Shown here: one piece after another, positions 31,588-40,883 of the stretch
Numbering within the stretch: position 1 is the stretch's first letter
Layout of the letters: each line of letters starts with the position of its first letter
Source: Poriferisodalis sp965116715
GTDB lineage: Bacteria > Actinomycetota > Acidimicrobiia > Acidimicrobiales > Poriferisodalaceae
Assembly: GCA_965116715.1 (NCBI GenBank)
Contig: OZ220724.1
Coordinates: 1,736,001 to 1,800,000 of the forward strand
Direction: 5' to 3'
DNA: 64,000 bases
Notes under the pieces: model-generated
Told to the model about the DNA's origin: nothing
What the model saw: the letters and a program-made list of their open reading frames with translations, nothing else
The model's database searches: none
Made by a program: the position numbers and the translations under genes

Positions 31588-33303
31588 ATGCCACACAGCC
31601 CCACATCCGCCGGTCGCACGTCCTTTCCCTGGTGGATGGATGCTGTTGGCTACCAAGTCTATCTGCGATCCTTCGCCGACTCGAACGGCGACGGCGTCGG
31701 AGATCTCGCAGGCATCCGGTCCAAGCTCGGTTACCTCAGCGACCTTGGCGTCGACTTCATCTGGGTCACGCCCTTCTACCCGACGCCCGGGCACGACTGG
31801 GGCTATGACGTCGCCGATTACTGCGACATCGATCCGCTGTTCGGCGATCTGGCCGCTTTCGACGAGCTGGTCGCCGATGCCGCAGACCGCGGCATCCGCG
31901 TCGTGACCGACTTGGTGCCCAACCACACAAGCAGCGACCACCGCTGGTTCCAGGCAGCGATCGGGAACGCCGGCGAGGCCGAGCGGGCTCGCTACCGGGA
32001 CTACTACATCTGGCGAGACCCTGCCCCCGACGGCGGACCGCCGAACAACTGGGTGGGCTACTTCGGCGGTCCCGCCTGGACCTTGGAGCCGACGTCCGGC
32101 CAGTACTACCTGCATTTGTTCTTGACATCGCAGCCAGACCTGAATTGGCGCAACCCCGCAGTGGCCGGCGAGTGGGACGAGATCTTGCGGTTCTGGCTGG
32201 ACCGCGGCGTCGCCGGCTTCCGTGTCGACGTCGCCGGCGGTCTGGTCAAGGACGCCGAACTGCGCTCGAACCCGCAGCTGGGGCCCGTCCCGCCCCAAGC
32301 GTCGCGCTGGGAGCAGTGGGACTGCTTCGAGCACCTCCACGACGTGTTCCAGCCCGAGAGCCAAGACGTGTTCCGGCGCTGGCGCAAGATCTGCGACGAA
32401 TACGGGGCGTTCCTGCACGGCGAGACGTACCACCTCGATCCTCGGGGCATGGACGATCTGTTGCCACCCGACGGCATGCACGGCGGCTACTGGTTCGCGC
32501 CGATGCACATTGATTGGGATGCCGGCGAGATCCGCAGAACGCTCCGCGGCCCCTCGAGCGCCCTGGCCGACCGGCTGGTGTGGGCGATGAGCAGCCACGA
32601 CATGCCCCGGGCGCCGACTCGCTTTGCGCCTGTCTCCGAAGCTGAGGGCACCGGAGGAACTTCGCAGCATTGGGGCGCGGCGCGCACGCTCGCCTTCAAC
32701 GTGCTGGCCGCGTTCTTGCCCGGAACCTTGGTGCTGTACCAGGGCGAAGAACTGGGGCTGGTCGACGGCGAGGTGGCGGCTGAGGACAAGCTGGACCCCG
32801 TCGGCCCCGACGGCGACGTGAGCGCCGGTCGGGACGGCTGTCGCACACCGATGCCCTGGGGCGCGGGTCTGCACAACGGTTTCTCGGCCGCCGAGCCGTG
32901 GCTGCGCTCTGCCGAGCGTCGGGTGGGCGAAACGGTCGCCGCCCAGTCAAACGACGAGCGGTCGTGGCTGGGGGCCTACCGGGCGCTGCTGGACACCCAG
33001 CACCGGGCGCGCCCAGCACTGTTGGACGGGCCCGCGGGCGGCAACGGGGCAGTGGAGTGGACCGACACCGGACGTGGCCCGGTCATCTCCTACCGCCGAG
33101 GCCGCATCGGTGTCGCAGCCAGCGTCGGCGAGACCTCCCACGAGGTGCAGATCCCGCCTGCCGCCACCGTGCTCTACGACTCGGCAGCTGCTTGCCCCCA
33201 CCCCCATGACGGCGCAGCCGGCCCCAGCAGCACCAGCCGGTCGAACCAGTCGAACGGGACCTACTTGGTGGCGCCAGCGAGTGCAGTGGTGTGGCAGGAG
33301 TGA
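31588..33303 (+). CDS. GH13 alpha-glucosidase / oligo-1,6-glucosidase-type enzyme
   Basis: 571 aa from ATG 31588, with AGGAGA 7 nt upstream; the ATG at 31570 would lie before that site. The GH13 regions are in order: VYLRSFADSNGDGVGDLAGI, the DLVPNHTSSDHRWF region I, GFRVDVAGG (nucleophile Asp, region II), FLHGETYHL (acid/base Glu, region III) and SSHDMPR (transition-state Asp, region IV; usually NHD). The catalytic triad is therefore complete. No signal peptide is seen, so it acts in the cytosol on imported alpha-glucosides. It leads into lacI and the AglEFG-like genes, as in agl-type operons of rhizobia. Confidence 0.9.
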   Translation: MPHSPTSAGRTSFPWWMDAVGYQVYLRSFADSNGDGVGDLAGIRSKLGYLSDLGVDFIWVTPFYPTPGHDWGYDVADYCDIDPLFGDLAAFDELVADAADRGIRVVTDLVPNHTSSDHRWFQAAIGNAGEAERARYRDYYIWRDPAPDGGPPNNWVGYFGGPAWTLEPTSGQYYLHLFLTSQPDLNWRNPAVAGEWDEILRFWLDRGVAGFRVDVAGGLVKDAELRSNPQLGPVPPQASRWEQWDCFEHLHDVFQPESQDVFRRWRKICDEYGAFLHGETYHLDPRGMDDLLPPDGMHGGYWFAPMHIDWDAGEIRRTLRGPSSALADRLVWAMSSHDMPRAPTRFAPVSEAEGTGGTSQHWGAARTLAFNVLAAFLPGTLVLYQGEELGLVDGEVAAEDKLDPVGPDGDVSAGRDGCRTPMPWGAGLHNGFSAAEPWLRSAERRVGETVAAQSNDERSWLGAYRALLDTQHRARPALLDGPAGGNGAVEWTDTGRGPVISYRRGRIGVAASVGETSHEVQIPPAATVLYDSAAACPHPHDGAAGPSSTSRSNQSNGTYLVAPASAVVWQE

Positions 33304-33311
33304 CCAACTCG

Positions 33312-34319
33312 ATGGTTCGGATCGGCGACGTCGCCCGAGCCGCGGGAGTGTCCACCGCGACGGTCAGCCGGGCACTGCGGGGGTTGCCGCACGTCGCCTC
33401 GGCCACACGGCAGCGTGTGCTCACGGCCGTCGCTGAGCTCGACTACCGGCCCAACTTGCCGGCGGCCCGGCTGGCTGCGGGGACGACCAACACGATTGCT
33501 GCTGCCGTGCCCGATTCGGCCGCCTGGTTCAACGCGACCATCGTGGGTGCCTTGGGCCGCGAGACGACCGCCGCGGGCTACGACCTGCTGCTGTCGGGCG
33601 TTGCAAACTCCGAGGAGCGTCGGCGCTTCATCGAGCTGAACGGGGTGGGATCAGGTCGCAGCGACGCGGTGGTGCTGATCGACATCGCAGTGAATGAGCG
33701 AGATGCGCGCGCCTTCGTCGCGCAAGGTGGTCGCGCCGTCAGCGTCGGCTTCCGGACATCGGCGCTCAGCTCGGTGACGGTCGACAACGTGGCTGTCGGA
33801 CAGACCGCCACCGACGTCCTGCTCGATCACGGTCACCGGCGCATCGGACTGCTCAGTCTGCGCAGCGGAGATGCGCTCAACTTCTCGATTCCCAGCCAAC
33901 GGGCCGAGGGCTACAGGCAGGCTCACAGCACAGCGGGGCTGACGCCGGATCCGGCGTTGACCGTCTCGACGAGCAATAGCTGGGCCGAGGCCTGCCGGGC
34001 GGCCCACGTGCTGCTCGGCACCCCAGAGCGGCCGAGTGCCATCTTTGCCATGTGCGACGAGCAGGCGTTCGGCGTCATGCTCGCGGCGCGCGATCTGGGT
34101 CTTCGCATAGGTGACGACCTGTCGCTTGTCGGCGTCGACGACCATGACCAGAGCCGGCTCGTGGGCTTGACCACCGTGCGTCAGCACGTTGCCGACCAAG
34201 GCGTGGCAGCCGCCGAGCTTGTGCTGCGGGCGCTCGGATCTGCCGCATCGCCGCCCCAGCACATCCAGCTCGACACCGAACTGGTCGTCCGTGACTCCGT
34301 GGGGTCGCCCCGAAGCTGA
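33312..34319 (+). CDS. LacI-family transcriptional regulator of the alpha-glucoside genes
   Basis: 335 aa from ATG 33312 with AGGAG 11 nt upstream; a GTG at 33300 overlapping the glucosidase stop is the alternative. The N-terminal HTH is classical (VRIGDVARAAGVSTATVSRA, then LRGLPHVASATRQRVLTAVAEL), followed by the hinge and the sugar-binding core (LDHGHRRIGLLSLRSGD, AIFAMCDEQAFGVMLAARDLG, LVGVDDHD). Because it follows the GH13 gene and three similar palindromes lie before the GH13, binding-protein and ATPase genes, it is very likely their repressor. The inducer is presumably an alpha-glucoside. Confidence 0.92.
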   Translation: MVRIGDVARAAGVSTATVSRALRGLPHVASATRQRVLTAVAELDYRPNLPAARLAAGTTNTIAAAVPDSAAWFNATIVGALGRETTAAGYDLLLSGVANSEERRRFIELNGVGSGRSDAVVLIDIAVNERDARAFVAQGGRAVSVGFRTSALSSVTVDNVAVGQTATDVLLDHGHRRIGLLSLRSGDALNFSIPSQRAEGYRQAHSTAGLTPDPALTVSTSNSWAEACRAAHVLLGTPERPSAIFAMCDEQAFGVMLAARDLGLRIGDDLSLVGVDDHDQSRLVGLTTVRQHVADQGVAAAELVLRALGSAASPPQHIQLDTELVVRDSVGSPRS

Positions 34320-34449
34320 GCTCGATGCCTATGCGCTGCGGACCCAACCACGCGTCGTGCAGCGCATCGAAGCAGCAGGTCAGCCGATGCTGCGGAATCC
34401 AGGGTGGGCACACCCATTTGACGGTCGGCTAGGCTTCGGCAACGTCGTC

Positions 34450-34463
34450 TGCAAGCGCTTGCA
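34450..34463. promoter_or_regulatory. Perfect LacI-type operator before aglE
   Basis: TGCAAGCGCTTGCA is a perfect 14-bp palindrome with the central CG typical of LacI/GalR sites. It lies 44 bp before the start of the binding-protein gene. Variants occur at 31509-31522 and 43232-43247. Confidence 0.85.
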
Positions 34464-34507
34464 ACCCGCACGGACGCATCGTCTTGCGGTCCACAGGGAG
34501 GGACACC

Positions 34508-35914
34508 ATGAAAGATCACAGCAACAGACGCACCCGGCTTCGCTGGGCGCGTCTCTGGGCCATCGCATTGGCCTTCGGGCTTATCGCAGCAGCATGCGCG
34601 AGCGATGACGACGGCGATGCCGACGAGCCCGCAGCGACGACTGCAGCGGCAGCTGCGGCGACGACCGCCGCGGCCCCTGCCACCACTGAGGCCAACCCGC
34701 TCGCCGGCACAAAGGTCACGGTCTTCGGCCCCGAGTCCAGCGACGAGGAGGCCGGCGCGCTGCGAGATGCGCTCGACCACTTCTCTGCCCAGACCGGCAT
34801 CGAGATCAGCTACACGGGTGCCCGCGACGCCGCGGACCAGATCAATGCCCAAGCAGCCGGCGGCAACCCGCCGGACATCTTCGTGTTCCCGCAGCCGGGC
34901 AAGCTGGCCGACTTCGCACGCGACGGCCACCTCATCGCACTGCCCGACGATGTCATGGCTGCGATGAACGAGCACTGGACGCCCGCGTGGACCGCGTTCG
35001 GCGAGGTCGACGGAACCCAGTACGGCATTCCGAACAAGTCGGACCTGAAGTCGCTGGTGTGGTACAAGCCGGCGCTGTTCGAGTCGAAGGGCTACTCGGT
35101 GCCCGGCACCTGGGACGAGCTGAAGGCGCTGTCGGCCGAGATGATCGCCAACGGCGACACCCCGTTCTGCATCGGCATCGAGAGCGGCCCGGCCACCGGC
35201 TGGACCTTCACCGACTGGGTCGAAGACCTGATGCTGCGCTTCCACACGCCTGAGGACTACGACGCGTGGGTCGCCGGCGAGCTGGCCTTCTCCAGCGACG
35301 AGGTGAGCGGGGTGTTCACCGAGGTGCTCGACCTGTGGAACACGCCGGGCATGGTGTTCGCCGCGGGCGGCTCCATCGCCGCCACCCCGTTCGGCGACAA
35401 CGGCCAGCCGCTGGTCGACAACGACTGCATGATGCACCGCCAGGCGTCGTTCTACGCGGCGTTCATCCCGGAGGGCACCGCATTCGCCGACGGCTCGGCA
35501 GATGCCGTGGACACCTTCTACTTCCCGTCGGTCAAGGGCGACCAGCCTGTGCTGGGCGCCGGCACCCTGGTGGGCGCCTTCCGCGACGCTCCCGAGGTGT
35601 GGGAAGTCATGAAGTACTTCGCCAGCTCTGAGTACGCCGAGGTTCGCCAGCGGGCACAGACCGAGCGCAAGGGCGGCGGCCTGTCCGGCTTCCTGTCGGC
35701 AGCGACACAGCAGGACCCGAGCGTGTACCAGCCGCTGGAGCAGTCGTTCCTCGACATCCTGCAGAACGCCGATGTCGTGCGCTTCGACGGTTCAGACCTG
35801 ATGCCTGCCGAGGTGGGCGCCGGCACCTTCTGGACCGAAGGCACCGCGGTCGTCAACGGCGACAAGAGCATCGCCGAGGCAACGCAGGCCATCGACGACA
35901 GCTGGCCGCAGTAA
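34508..35914 (+). CDS. aglE: ABC transporter sugar-binding lipoprotein, AglE-like
   Basis: 468 aa from ATG 34508, with GGGAGGGA 4 nt upstream. It has a lipoprotein signal (basic MKDHSNRRTRLRWARL, lipobox IAAAC near residue 33) and a Thr/Ala-rich linker. The family 1 solute-binding fold shows KSLVWYKPALFESKGY, PGTWDELKALSAEMIANGDT and the ESGPATGWTFTDWVEDLMLR segment characteristic of AglE-type alpha-glucoside binders. It is exported and anchored to the outer face of the membrane, and delivers sugar to the permeases at 36081-38700. A LacI operator precedes it, and a strong terminator separates it from the permease genes. Confidence 0.9.
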   Translation: MKDHSNRRTRLRWARLWAIALAFGLIAAACASDDDGDADEPAATTAAAAAATTAAAPATTEANPLAGTKVTVFGPESSDEEAGALRDALDHFSAQTGIEISYTGARDAADQINAQAAGGNPPDIFVFPQPGKLADFARDGHLIALPDDVMAAMNEHWTPAWTAFGEVDGTQYGIPNKSDLKSLVWYKPALFESKGYSVPGTWDELKALSAEMIANGDTPFCIGIESGPATGWTFTDWVEDLMLRFHTPEDYDAWVAGELAFSSDEVSGVFTEVLDLWNTPGMVFAAGGSIAATPFGDNGQPLVDNDCMMHRQASFYAAFIPEGTAFADGSADAVDTFYFPSVKGDQPVLGAGTLVGAFRDAPEVWEVMKYFASSEYAEVRQRAQTERKGGGLSGFLSAATQQDPSVYQPLEQSFLDILQNADVVRFDGSDLMPAEVGAGTFWTEGTAVVNGDKSIAEATQAIDDSWPQ

Positions 35915-35960
35915 GCGGCGGCAGTCGTTCCCCGACGGCTGGGAAACAACATGCGTGAAC

Positions 35961-35992
35961 GGAGGCCGGCCCGCCGATGTGGGCCGGCCTCC
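35961..35992 (+). terminator. Strong hairpin between aglE and aglF
   Basis: A perfect 12-bp stem (GGAGGCCGGCCC / GGGCCGGCCTCC) with an 8-nt loop, 47 bp after the aglE stop. There is no T-run. Placed inside an operon, it probably makes the binding protein more abundant than the permeases by partial termination or mRNA 3'-end protection. Confidence 0.75.
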
Positions 35993-36080
35993 GGCGCGTA
36001 CGCACTTCAGTTGAACTCCGCGGGGCACTGCGCCGGATCACGGTTCTCCCCGCCGGCCGGTCGCCTGTAAGACTGCGGCG

Positions 36081-37703
36081 ATGGCGGCGCTGTGGGGAGC
36101 CCTTCTGGGCATCGTGATCTCGGTGGGTGCCAGCGCCGCCGTGTTCTGGGGCACCCACCGGCTGTTCGGGCTGGTCGAGCGCCGCTGGGCCGTGGTGTCC
36201 GCGGTCGCCGGTGTGCTCGTCGGTGCAGCCGCAGGTGCGGTGGCATCAGGGCTTCGCAGATGCGTCGAAGTCGAGGGTTCCCGCAACGCCGAATGCACGC
36301 CGCTGCTGGAGGGTCCATCATTCGCGTGGATCAACCCGACCCTCGCGTGGATCGTCATCGGAGCTGCCGCGTTCGGACTTGCCGGCACAGGTGTCGGTGT
36401 CTTGCGGCCGCTGTCGGCAAGCCGTACATCCGCCGTGCAGAGCCGGCTGCGAGCGCTCACGTTCGTGGGACCGGCCATGCTGTTCGTGGCGCTGGGACTG
36501 ATCGTCCCGCTGCTGCGCACGATCTACCTGTCGCTGTATGACAAGGGGGGCGAGAGCTTCCGCGGGCTCGCCAACTACGGCGAGATCTTCACCAATGCAC
36601 AGAGCGTGGATCTGTCGGGCTGGGCGGGCATCTTCGGCAGCCAGCTGTTCTGGGGCAGCCTCATCCTGTTCGCCATCGCAACCCTCATCGCGCTGAGTCG
36701 GGGCCGCAGTCGCGGCGTCCGGGCCGACATCTCGGCCGGCACCGTCGGGATCGGGCTCGGCGGCGGCCTGCTGCTGAGCTTCGCCGTGTTCGCCAACTTG
36801 CGCGGCACGGTCATGAACAACCTCTGGTGGGTCGTGGCCGTCACCTTCCTGTCCACGGCGCTGGGCCTGCTCGCCGCAGTGATCGCCGATCGCACCAAGC
36901 GCGAGTCGTTCGCCAAGAGCCTCATCTTCCTGCCGATGGCCATCTCCTTCGTCGGCGCGGGGATCATCTGGCGCTTCATGTACATCGCCCGGCCGCCGCA
37001 GAAGTCTCAGACCGGGTTGCTGAACGCCATCTGGGTCTGGCTGGGCACGCTGCGCCCATCGAGCGGCGGCGCGTGGATCGCCGTCGCCGTGCTGGCGGCC
37101 GTCACTGTCGTGCTCACCGCGCTGTGCGCGTTCGGCGTGCGGCGGCAGCAGTCGGCGATCGCTGTGGGATCGGCGGTCGCAGCCATCCCGCTGCTGTGGC
37201 TGATCTACCGCTTCCTGGGCCCCGGCGTGGGCGGCTCGGTGGCCGGTCCCAACGACGAGCCCATCGCTGGGACCATCCTGTTCGTCCAGGAATCGCCCTT
37301 CAACAACGTGTGGTTGATGGTGGTGCTCATCTGGATCCAGACGGGGTTCGCCATGGTCATCCTGTCGGCGGCAATCAAGGCCGTGCCCGCCGACCTCATC
37401 GAGGCTGCCCGGGTGGACGGCGCCGACGAGCGCCAAGTGTTCTTCCAGGTGACGCTGCCCACCATCGTGCCCACCATCACGGTGGTCATGACCGCCATGA
37501 TCGTGCTGGTCATGAAGGTGTTCGACATCGTGCGAGTGATGACCAACGGCAACTTCGGCACGCAGGTCATCGCCAACGAGATGTGGCAGCGCAGCTTCAC
37601 CGAGTTCAACCTGGGGCTGGGTTCGGCCTTGGCGGTGGTGCTGTTCCTGGGCGTGGTTCCCGTCATGGGCCTCAACATCAGACGGATGCAGCGCGGTGAG
37701 TAG
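36081..37703 (+). CDS. aglF: ABC sugar permease, MalF/AglF-type, with extended N-terminal region
   Basis: 540-aa polytopic membrane protein. Its first 120 residues hold three extra hydrophobic segments (ALLGIVISVGASAAVFWG near the start, VSAVAGVLVGAAAGAVASG, LAWIVIGAAAFGLAGTG) before the usual MalF start (LTFVGPAMLFVALGLIVPLL). Further inserts lie at about 190-260 and 330-400. The EAA loop that contacts the ATPase is clear: AVPADLIEAARVDGADERQV. It is much longer than the usual 290-320 aa, as in AglF proteins. The gene overlaps aglG by 8 bp. No strong ribosome binding site is seen before ATG 36081. Confidence 0.88.
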   Translation: MAALWGALLGIVISVGASAAVFWGTHRLFGLVERRWAVVSAVAGVLVGAAAGAVASGLRRCVEVEGSRNAECTPLLEGPSFAWINPTLAWIVIGAAAFGLAGTGVGVLRPLSASRTSAVQSRLRALTFVGPAMLFVALGLIVPLLRTIYLSLYDKGGESFRGLANYGEIFTNAQSVDLSGWAGIFGSQLFWGSLILFAIATLIALSRGRSRGVRADISAGTVGIGLGGGLLLSFAVFANLRGTVMNNLWWVVAVTFLSTALGLLAAVIADRTKRESFAKSLIFLPMAISFVGAGIIWRFMYIARPPQKSQTGLLNAIWVWLGTLRPSSGGAWIAVAVLAAVTVVLTALCAFGVRRQQSAIAVGSAVAAIPLLWLIYRFLGPGVGGSVAGPNDEPIAGTILFVQESPFNNVWLMVVLIWIQTGFAMVILSAAIKAVPADLIEAARVDGADERQVFFQVTLPTIVPTITVVMTAMIVLVMKVFDIVRVMTNGNFGTQVIANEMWQRSFTEFNLGLGSALAVVLFLGVVPVMGLNIRRMQRGE

Positions 37704-38700
37704 CACTACCCAGACCTCAGCGGCCGCAGAGGCGGCCGGGCCGGCCGGCAGGGGTTCTGCACAGCACGGGCGGCGCGGCCCTGACCGCGTCGGCCGGGCG
37801 GTGTACCGCTTCCTGCGTTCGATACCGGCGTGGGTGCTGTGGCTGATGGTGATCGTCTGGAGCGTGCCCACCGGCAGCCTGTTTCTCAACTCGTTCCGGC
37901 ATCGCGACGATCAGCGCGCCTCGGGCTGGTGGACGTCGTTCACCGAGGGGAACTGGACGCTGGAGAACTACACCGATGTGCTGTCGTCGGGTGAGCAGAC
38001 CGGTGGGCTGTGGCAGGCGCTGCTCAATTCGTTCGCCATCGCCATCCCGGCGACGATCATCCCGATCGCCATCGCCGCCCTGGCGGCGTACGCGTTCGCG
38101 TGGATCCCGTTCCGGGGACGCGAGTGGCTGTTCATCGGCACCGTCTCGCTGCTGGCCCTGCCCAACCAGGTCGCCTTGCTGCCGCTGCTGCAGATGTTCG
38201 CCGGCGGTGCGCACTGGACCCTTCCCGGCACCGAGATCGTCGTCACGCTGTTCCCCGACTTCAGCCTCGCCGGCACCGCGACGGCGGTCTGGCTGACCCA
38301 TACGGCCTTCGCCTTGCCGTTCGCCATCTTCCTGCTGCACAACTACATCTCGACACTGCCCGGCGAGCTGTTCGAGGCAGCCCGCATCGACGGCGCCGAC
38401 CACTTCACCATCTTCTGGCGCATCGTCGTGCCGCTGTCGGTTCCCGCCTTGGCGGCCTTCGCCATCTTCCAGTTCCTGTGGACCTGGAACGACTACCTGA
38501 TCGCTCTGACCATGCTCGGCGCGGCAGGCGAGAACTACCCCGCCACCATCAAGATCGCCTCGATGGCCGGCGAGTTCGGCCTGCGGGAACACCTGCTGTC
38601 AGCGGGCGCCTTCGTGCAGGCAGGCGTGCCGATGCTGGTGTTCTTCTTCCTGCAGCGGTTCTTCGTGCGCGGGCTGCTGGCCGGTTCTGTGAAATCCTGA
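37696..38700 (+). CDS. aglG: ABC sugar permease, MalG/AglG-type
   Basis: 334 aa from GTG 37696, overlapping the aglF stop by 8 bp. Six membrane segments are evident after a hydrophilic, Ala/Gly-rich N-terminus of about 35 residues. The EAA loop is TLPGELFEAARIDGADHFTI, and the C-terminal LQRFFVRGLLAGSVKS is the usual MalG ending. With AglF it forms the membrane channel of the importer. The ATPase partner is probably the product of 42004-43185, in the same LacI regulon. Confidence 0.92.
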   Translation: MSSTTQTSAAAEAAGPAGRGSAQHGRRGPDRVGRAVYRFLRSIPAWVLWLMVIVWSVPTGSLFLNSFRHRDDQRASGWWTSFTEGNWTLENYTDVLSSGEQTGGLWQALLNSFAIAIPATIIPIAIAALAAYAFAWIPFRGREWLFIGTVSLLALPNQVALLPLLQMFAGGAHWTLPGTEIVVTLFPDFSLAGTATAVWLTHTAFALPFAIFLLHNYISTLPGELFEAARIDGADHFTIFWRIVVPLSVPALAAFAIFQFLWTWNDYLIALTMLGAAGENYPATIKIASMAGEFGLREHLLSAGAFVQAGVPMLVFFFLQRFFVRGLLAGSVKS

Positions 38701-38706
38701 GTCGCC

Positions 38707-39666
38707 GTGGGAACAACATCGAACCTGGTGCGAACTGAGCCGCGGCGCCTCGGGCCGGGCGGCGTCGAGGTCGGACCGCTGGCGCTGGGGCTGTGGCGCT
38801 TCACCGGCACCGACGCGGGCGCCAACGCTGCGCTGATCGAGGCCGGTCTGGATCTGGGCATGAACCTGGTGGACATCGCCGACGTGTACGGCCTGGACTG
38901 GGGCGGCACCGGCTTCGGTAGCTGCGAAGAACGGCTGGGCGCCGTGCTGGAAGCCCGGCCGGACCTGCGTGACCGCATGGTGCTGGCCACCAAGGGCGGC
39001 ATCGTGCCGCCGGTGCCCTATGACTCGGGCGCTGCCGCCATGCGGTCGGCGTGCGAAGCCTCGCTGGCGCGGCTGGAAACCGACCGCATCGATCTGTACC
39101 AAGTGCACCGGCCGGACATGTTCACCCACCCGGCCGAGCTGGCGGACACCCTCGACACGCTGGTGGCTGACGGGCTGGTGGGTGCCGTCGGCGTCTCCAA
39201 CTACACGCCCGCCCAGACCCGGGCGCTGGCCGCGCATCTCGACGCGCCGCTGGTGAGCACCCAGCCCGAGTACTCGGCCGCCTGCCTGGACCCGCTGCGC
39301 GACGGCACATTCGATCTGTGCGCCGAGACCGGCATGGTGCCGCTGGCATGGAGCCCGCTGGCAGGCGGGCGACTCATGGCACAGAGCCCGCTGGCGGGCG
39401 GGCGACCCATGGCACAGGGGGACGGGGAACCCAGCGTGCGGCCCGAACTGCTGGCCACGCTGGACCGGCTGGCGGAGCGGGAACAGGTCGACCGCGCCGC
39501 GGTGTGCGTGGCCTTCGTGCTGGCGCATCCCACCGCACCGGTCGCCATCGTCGGCACCCAGCAGCCCGAACGGCTCGAATCGCTGCAGGCAGCGCTGCGC
39601 GTGCAGCTCGACCGCAACGACGTGTACGACATCGTCGAGGCCTCCGAAGGGCAGCCGCTGCCGTGA
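38707..39666 (+). CDS. Aldo/keto reductase with an internal 11-codon tandem duplication
   Basis: 319 aa from GTG 38707, 7 bp after aglG. The AKR catalytic tetrad is visible: Asp and Tyr in VDIADVYGLDW, Lys in VLATKGGIV and His in YQVHRPDMF. The NADPH-binding end appears as IVGTQQPERLES. An unusual feature is two head-to-tail copies of SPLAGGR-x-MAQ at residues 216-237, encoded by two 33-bp repeats (39352-39384 and 39385-39417) that differ at two bases. The repeat lies in the loop after WSPL that normally ends the sugar-binding pocket. It probably acts on a sugar or keto-sugar from the transporter pathway. Confidence 0.9.
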   Translation: MGTTSNLVRTEPRRLGPGGVEVGPLALGLWRFTGTDAGANAALIEAGLDLGMNLVDIADVYGLDWGGTGFGSCEERLGAVLEARPDLRDRMVLATKGGIVPPVPYDSGAAAMRSACEASLARLETDRIDLYQVHRPDMFTHPAELADTLDTLVADGLVGAVGVSNYTPAQTRALAAHLDAPLVSTQPEYSAACLDPLRDGTFDLCAETGMVPLAWSPLAGGRLMAQSPLAGGRPMAQGDGEPSVRPELLATLDRLAEREQVDRAAVCVAFVLAHPTAPVAIVGTQQPERLESLQAALRVQLDRNDVYDIVEASEGQPLP

Positions 39667-39724
39667 CCGGCTGCGCGCCGGCGATCGGTCGGCCCGTGCG
39701 CTGCGGCGTGCAGGGGCCGCCGCT

Positions 39725-40855
39725 GTGAGCGAGCGCACGTCGCACGTCGGCCGCTCGACGCGATTCGGCGTCATCGGCACCGGGATGATGGGCGTCGAGC
39801 ACCTCGCCAACGTGATCGCGCTCGACGGCGCCGAGGTCGCGGCGTTGTGCGACACCTGGGAGCCGTCGCTGAAGGCGGCCCAGCACGAGCTGTCCTGCAG
39901 CGGGCTCGACTCGGTGCCGTGCTTCGACGACCACCGGCAGCTCCTCGACGCAGGGCTGTGCGATGCCATGGTGGTGGCAACGCCGAACCACCTGCACACC
40001 GACATCGTCCTGGACGTGGCTGCGTCCGGTGTGCCCCAACTCGTCGAGAAGCCGCTGGCCACCACGCTGGACGACTGCCGCCGCATCATCGACGGCGTCG
40101 GGGCGCTCGGGCCCGACGCGCCGCTGGTGTGGGTGGGGCTGGAGTATCGCTACATGGCGCCGGTGGCTGCGCTGATCGAACAGGCGCACGCCGGCGCCGT
40201 GGGCCGCATCGCGATGGTGTCCATCCGAGAGCACCGCTTCCCCTTCCAGCCGAAGGTGCGCGACTGGAACCGGTTCAATCGCAACACCGGCGGGACGCTG
40301 GTGGAGAAGTGCTGCCACTTCTTCGACCTCATGCGGCTGATCGTGGGCGACGAGCCGGTGCGCGTCATGGCGTCGGGCGCGCAGAGTCTGAACCACCTCG
40401 ACGAGCGCTACGGCGGCGAGACGCCCGACATCTTGGACAACGCCTTCGTGATCGTCGACTTCGCCTCCGGTGCGCGGGCGCTGCTGGACCTGTGCATGTT
40501 CGCCGACGCCACCCGCAACCAGGAAGAGCTGTCGGTGGTAGGCGAGAGCGGCAAGCTCGAGGCGCTCATCCCCGACGATGTGCTGCGGGTGGGCGTGCGC
40601 GGGCGCGACTGGATCGGCAACGTCACCGAGCAGCAGATCACCAGCACCGCGCCGGTGGTCGGGCATCACCACGGCTCGTCGTACGTCGAGCTGGAGCGCT
40701 TCCGCGACGCTGTGCTCACGTCGAGCCCGGCGGAGTGCACGCTGGCCGACGGGCTGTGGTCGGTGACCATCGGCCGGGCCGCGCACATCTCGATCGACGA
40801 GGGCAGGCCGGTGGACATGAGCGAGCTGCTCACCCCTGCGGAGCTGGGCCAGTGA
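39725..40855 (+). CDS. Gfo/Idh/MocA-family NAD(P)-dependent oxidoreductase
   Basis: 376 aa from GTG 39725. The N-terminal Rossmann motif FGVIGTGMMGVEHLAN, the VVATPNHLHTDIVLD segment and the catalytic LVEKPLATT (Glu-Lys-Pro) mark the family. The C-terminal domain has the substrate-site GGTLVEKCCHFFDLMR, with the conserved His. Members oxidise or reduce hydroxyl groups of sugars, inositols and their derivatives; the operon points to a glucoside-derived substrate. Confidence 0.9.
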   Translation: MSERTSHVGRSTRFGVIGTGMMGVEHLANVIALDGAEVAALCDTWEPSLKAAQHELSCSGLDSVPCFDDHRQLLDAGLCDAMVVATPNHLHTDIVLDVAASGVPQLVEKPLATTLDDCRRIIDGVGALGPDAPLVWVGLEYRYMAPVAALIEQAHAGAVGRIAMVSIREHRFPFQPKVRDWNRFNRNTGGTLVEKCCHFFDLMRLIVGDEPVRVMASGAQSLNHLDERYGGETPDILDNAFVIVDFASGARALLDLCMFADATRNQEELSVVGESGKLEALIPDDVLRVGVRGRDWIGNVTEQQITSTAPVVGHHHGSSYVELERFRDAVLTSSPAECTLADGLWSVTIGRAAHISIDEGRPVDMSELLTPAELGQ

Positions 40856-40883
40856 CCGCAGCGCAGCTTGCGGAGCCGCGGCC

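Noticed and set aside
31297..32874. 525-aa minus-strand open frame
   Set aside because: Antisense to the well-supported GH13 gene and without recognisable domains.
36318..37889. 523-aa minus-strand open frame rich in His, Asp and Arg
   Set aside because: Shadow of the permease gene; composition is that of antisense high-GC membrane-protein DNA.
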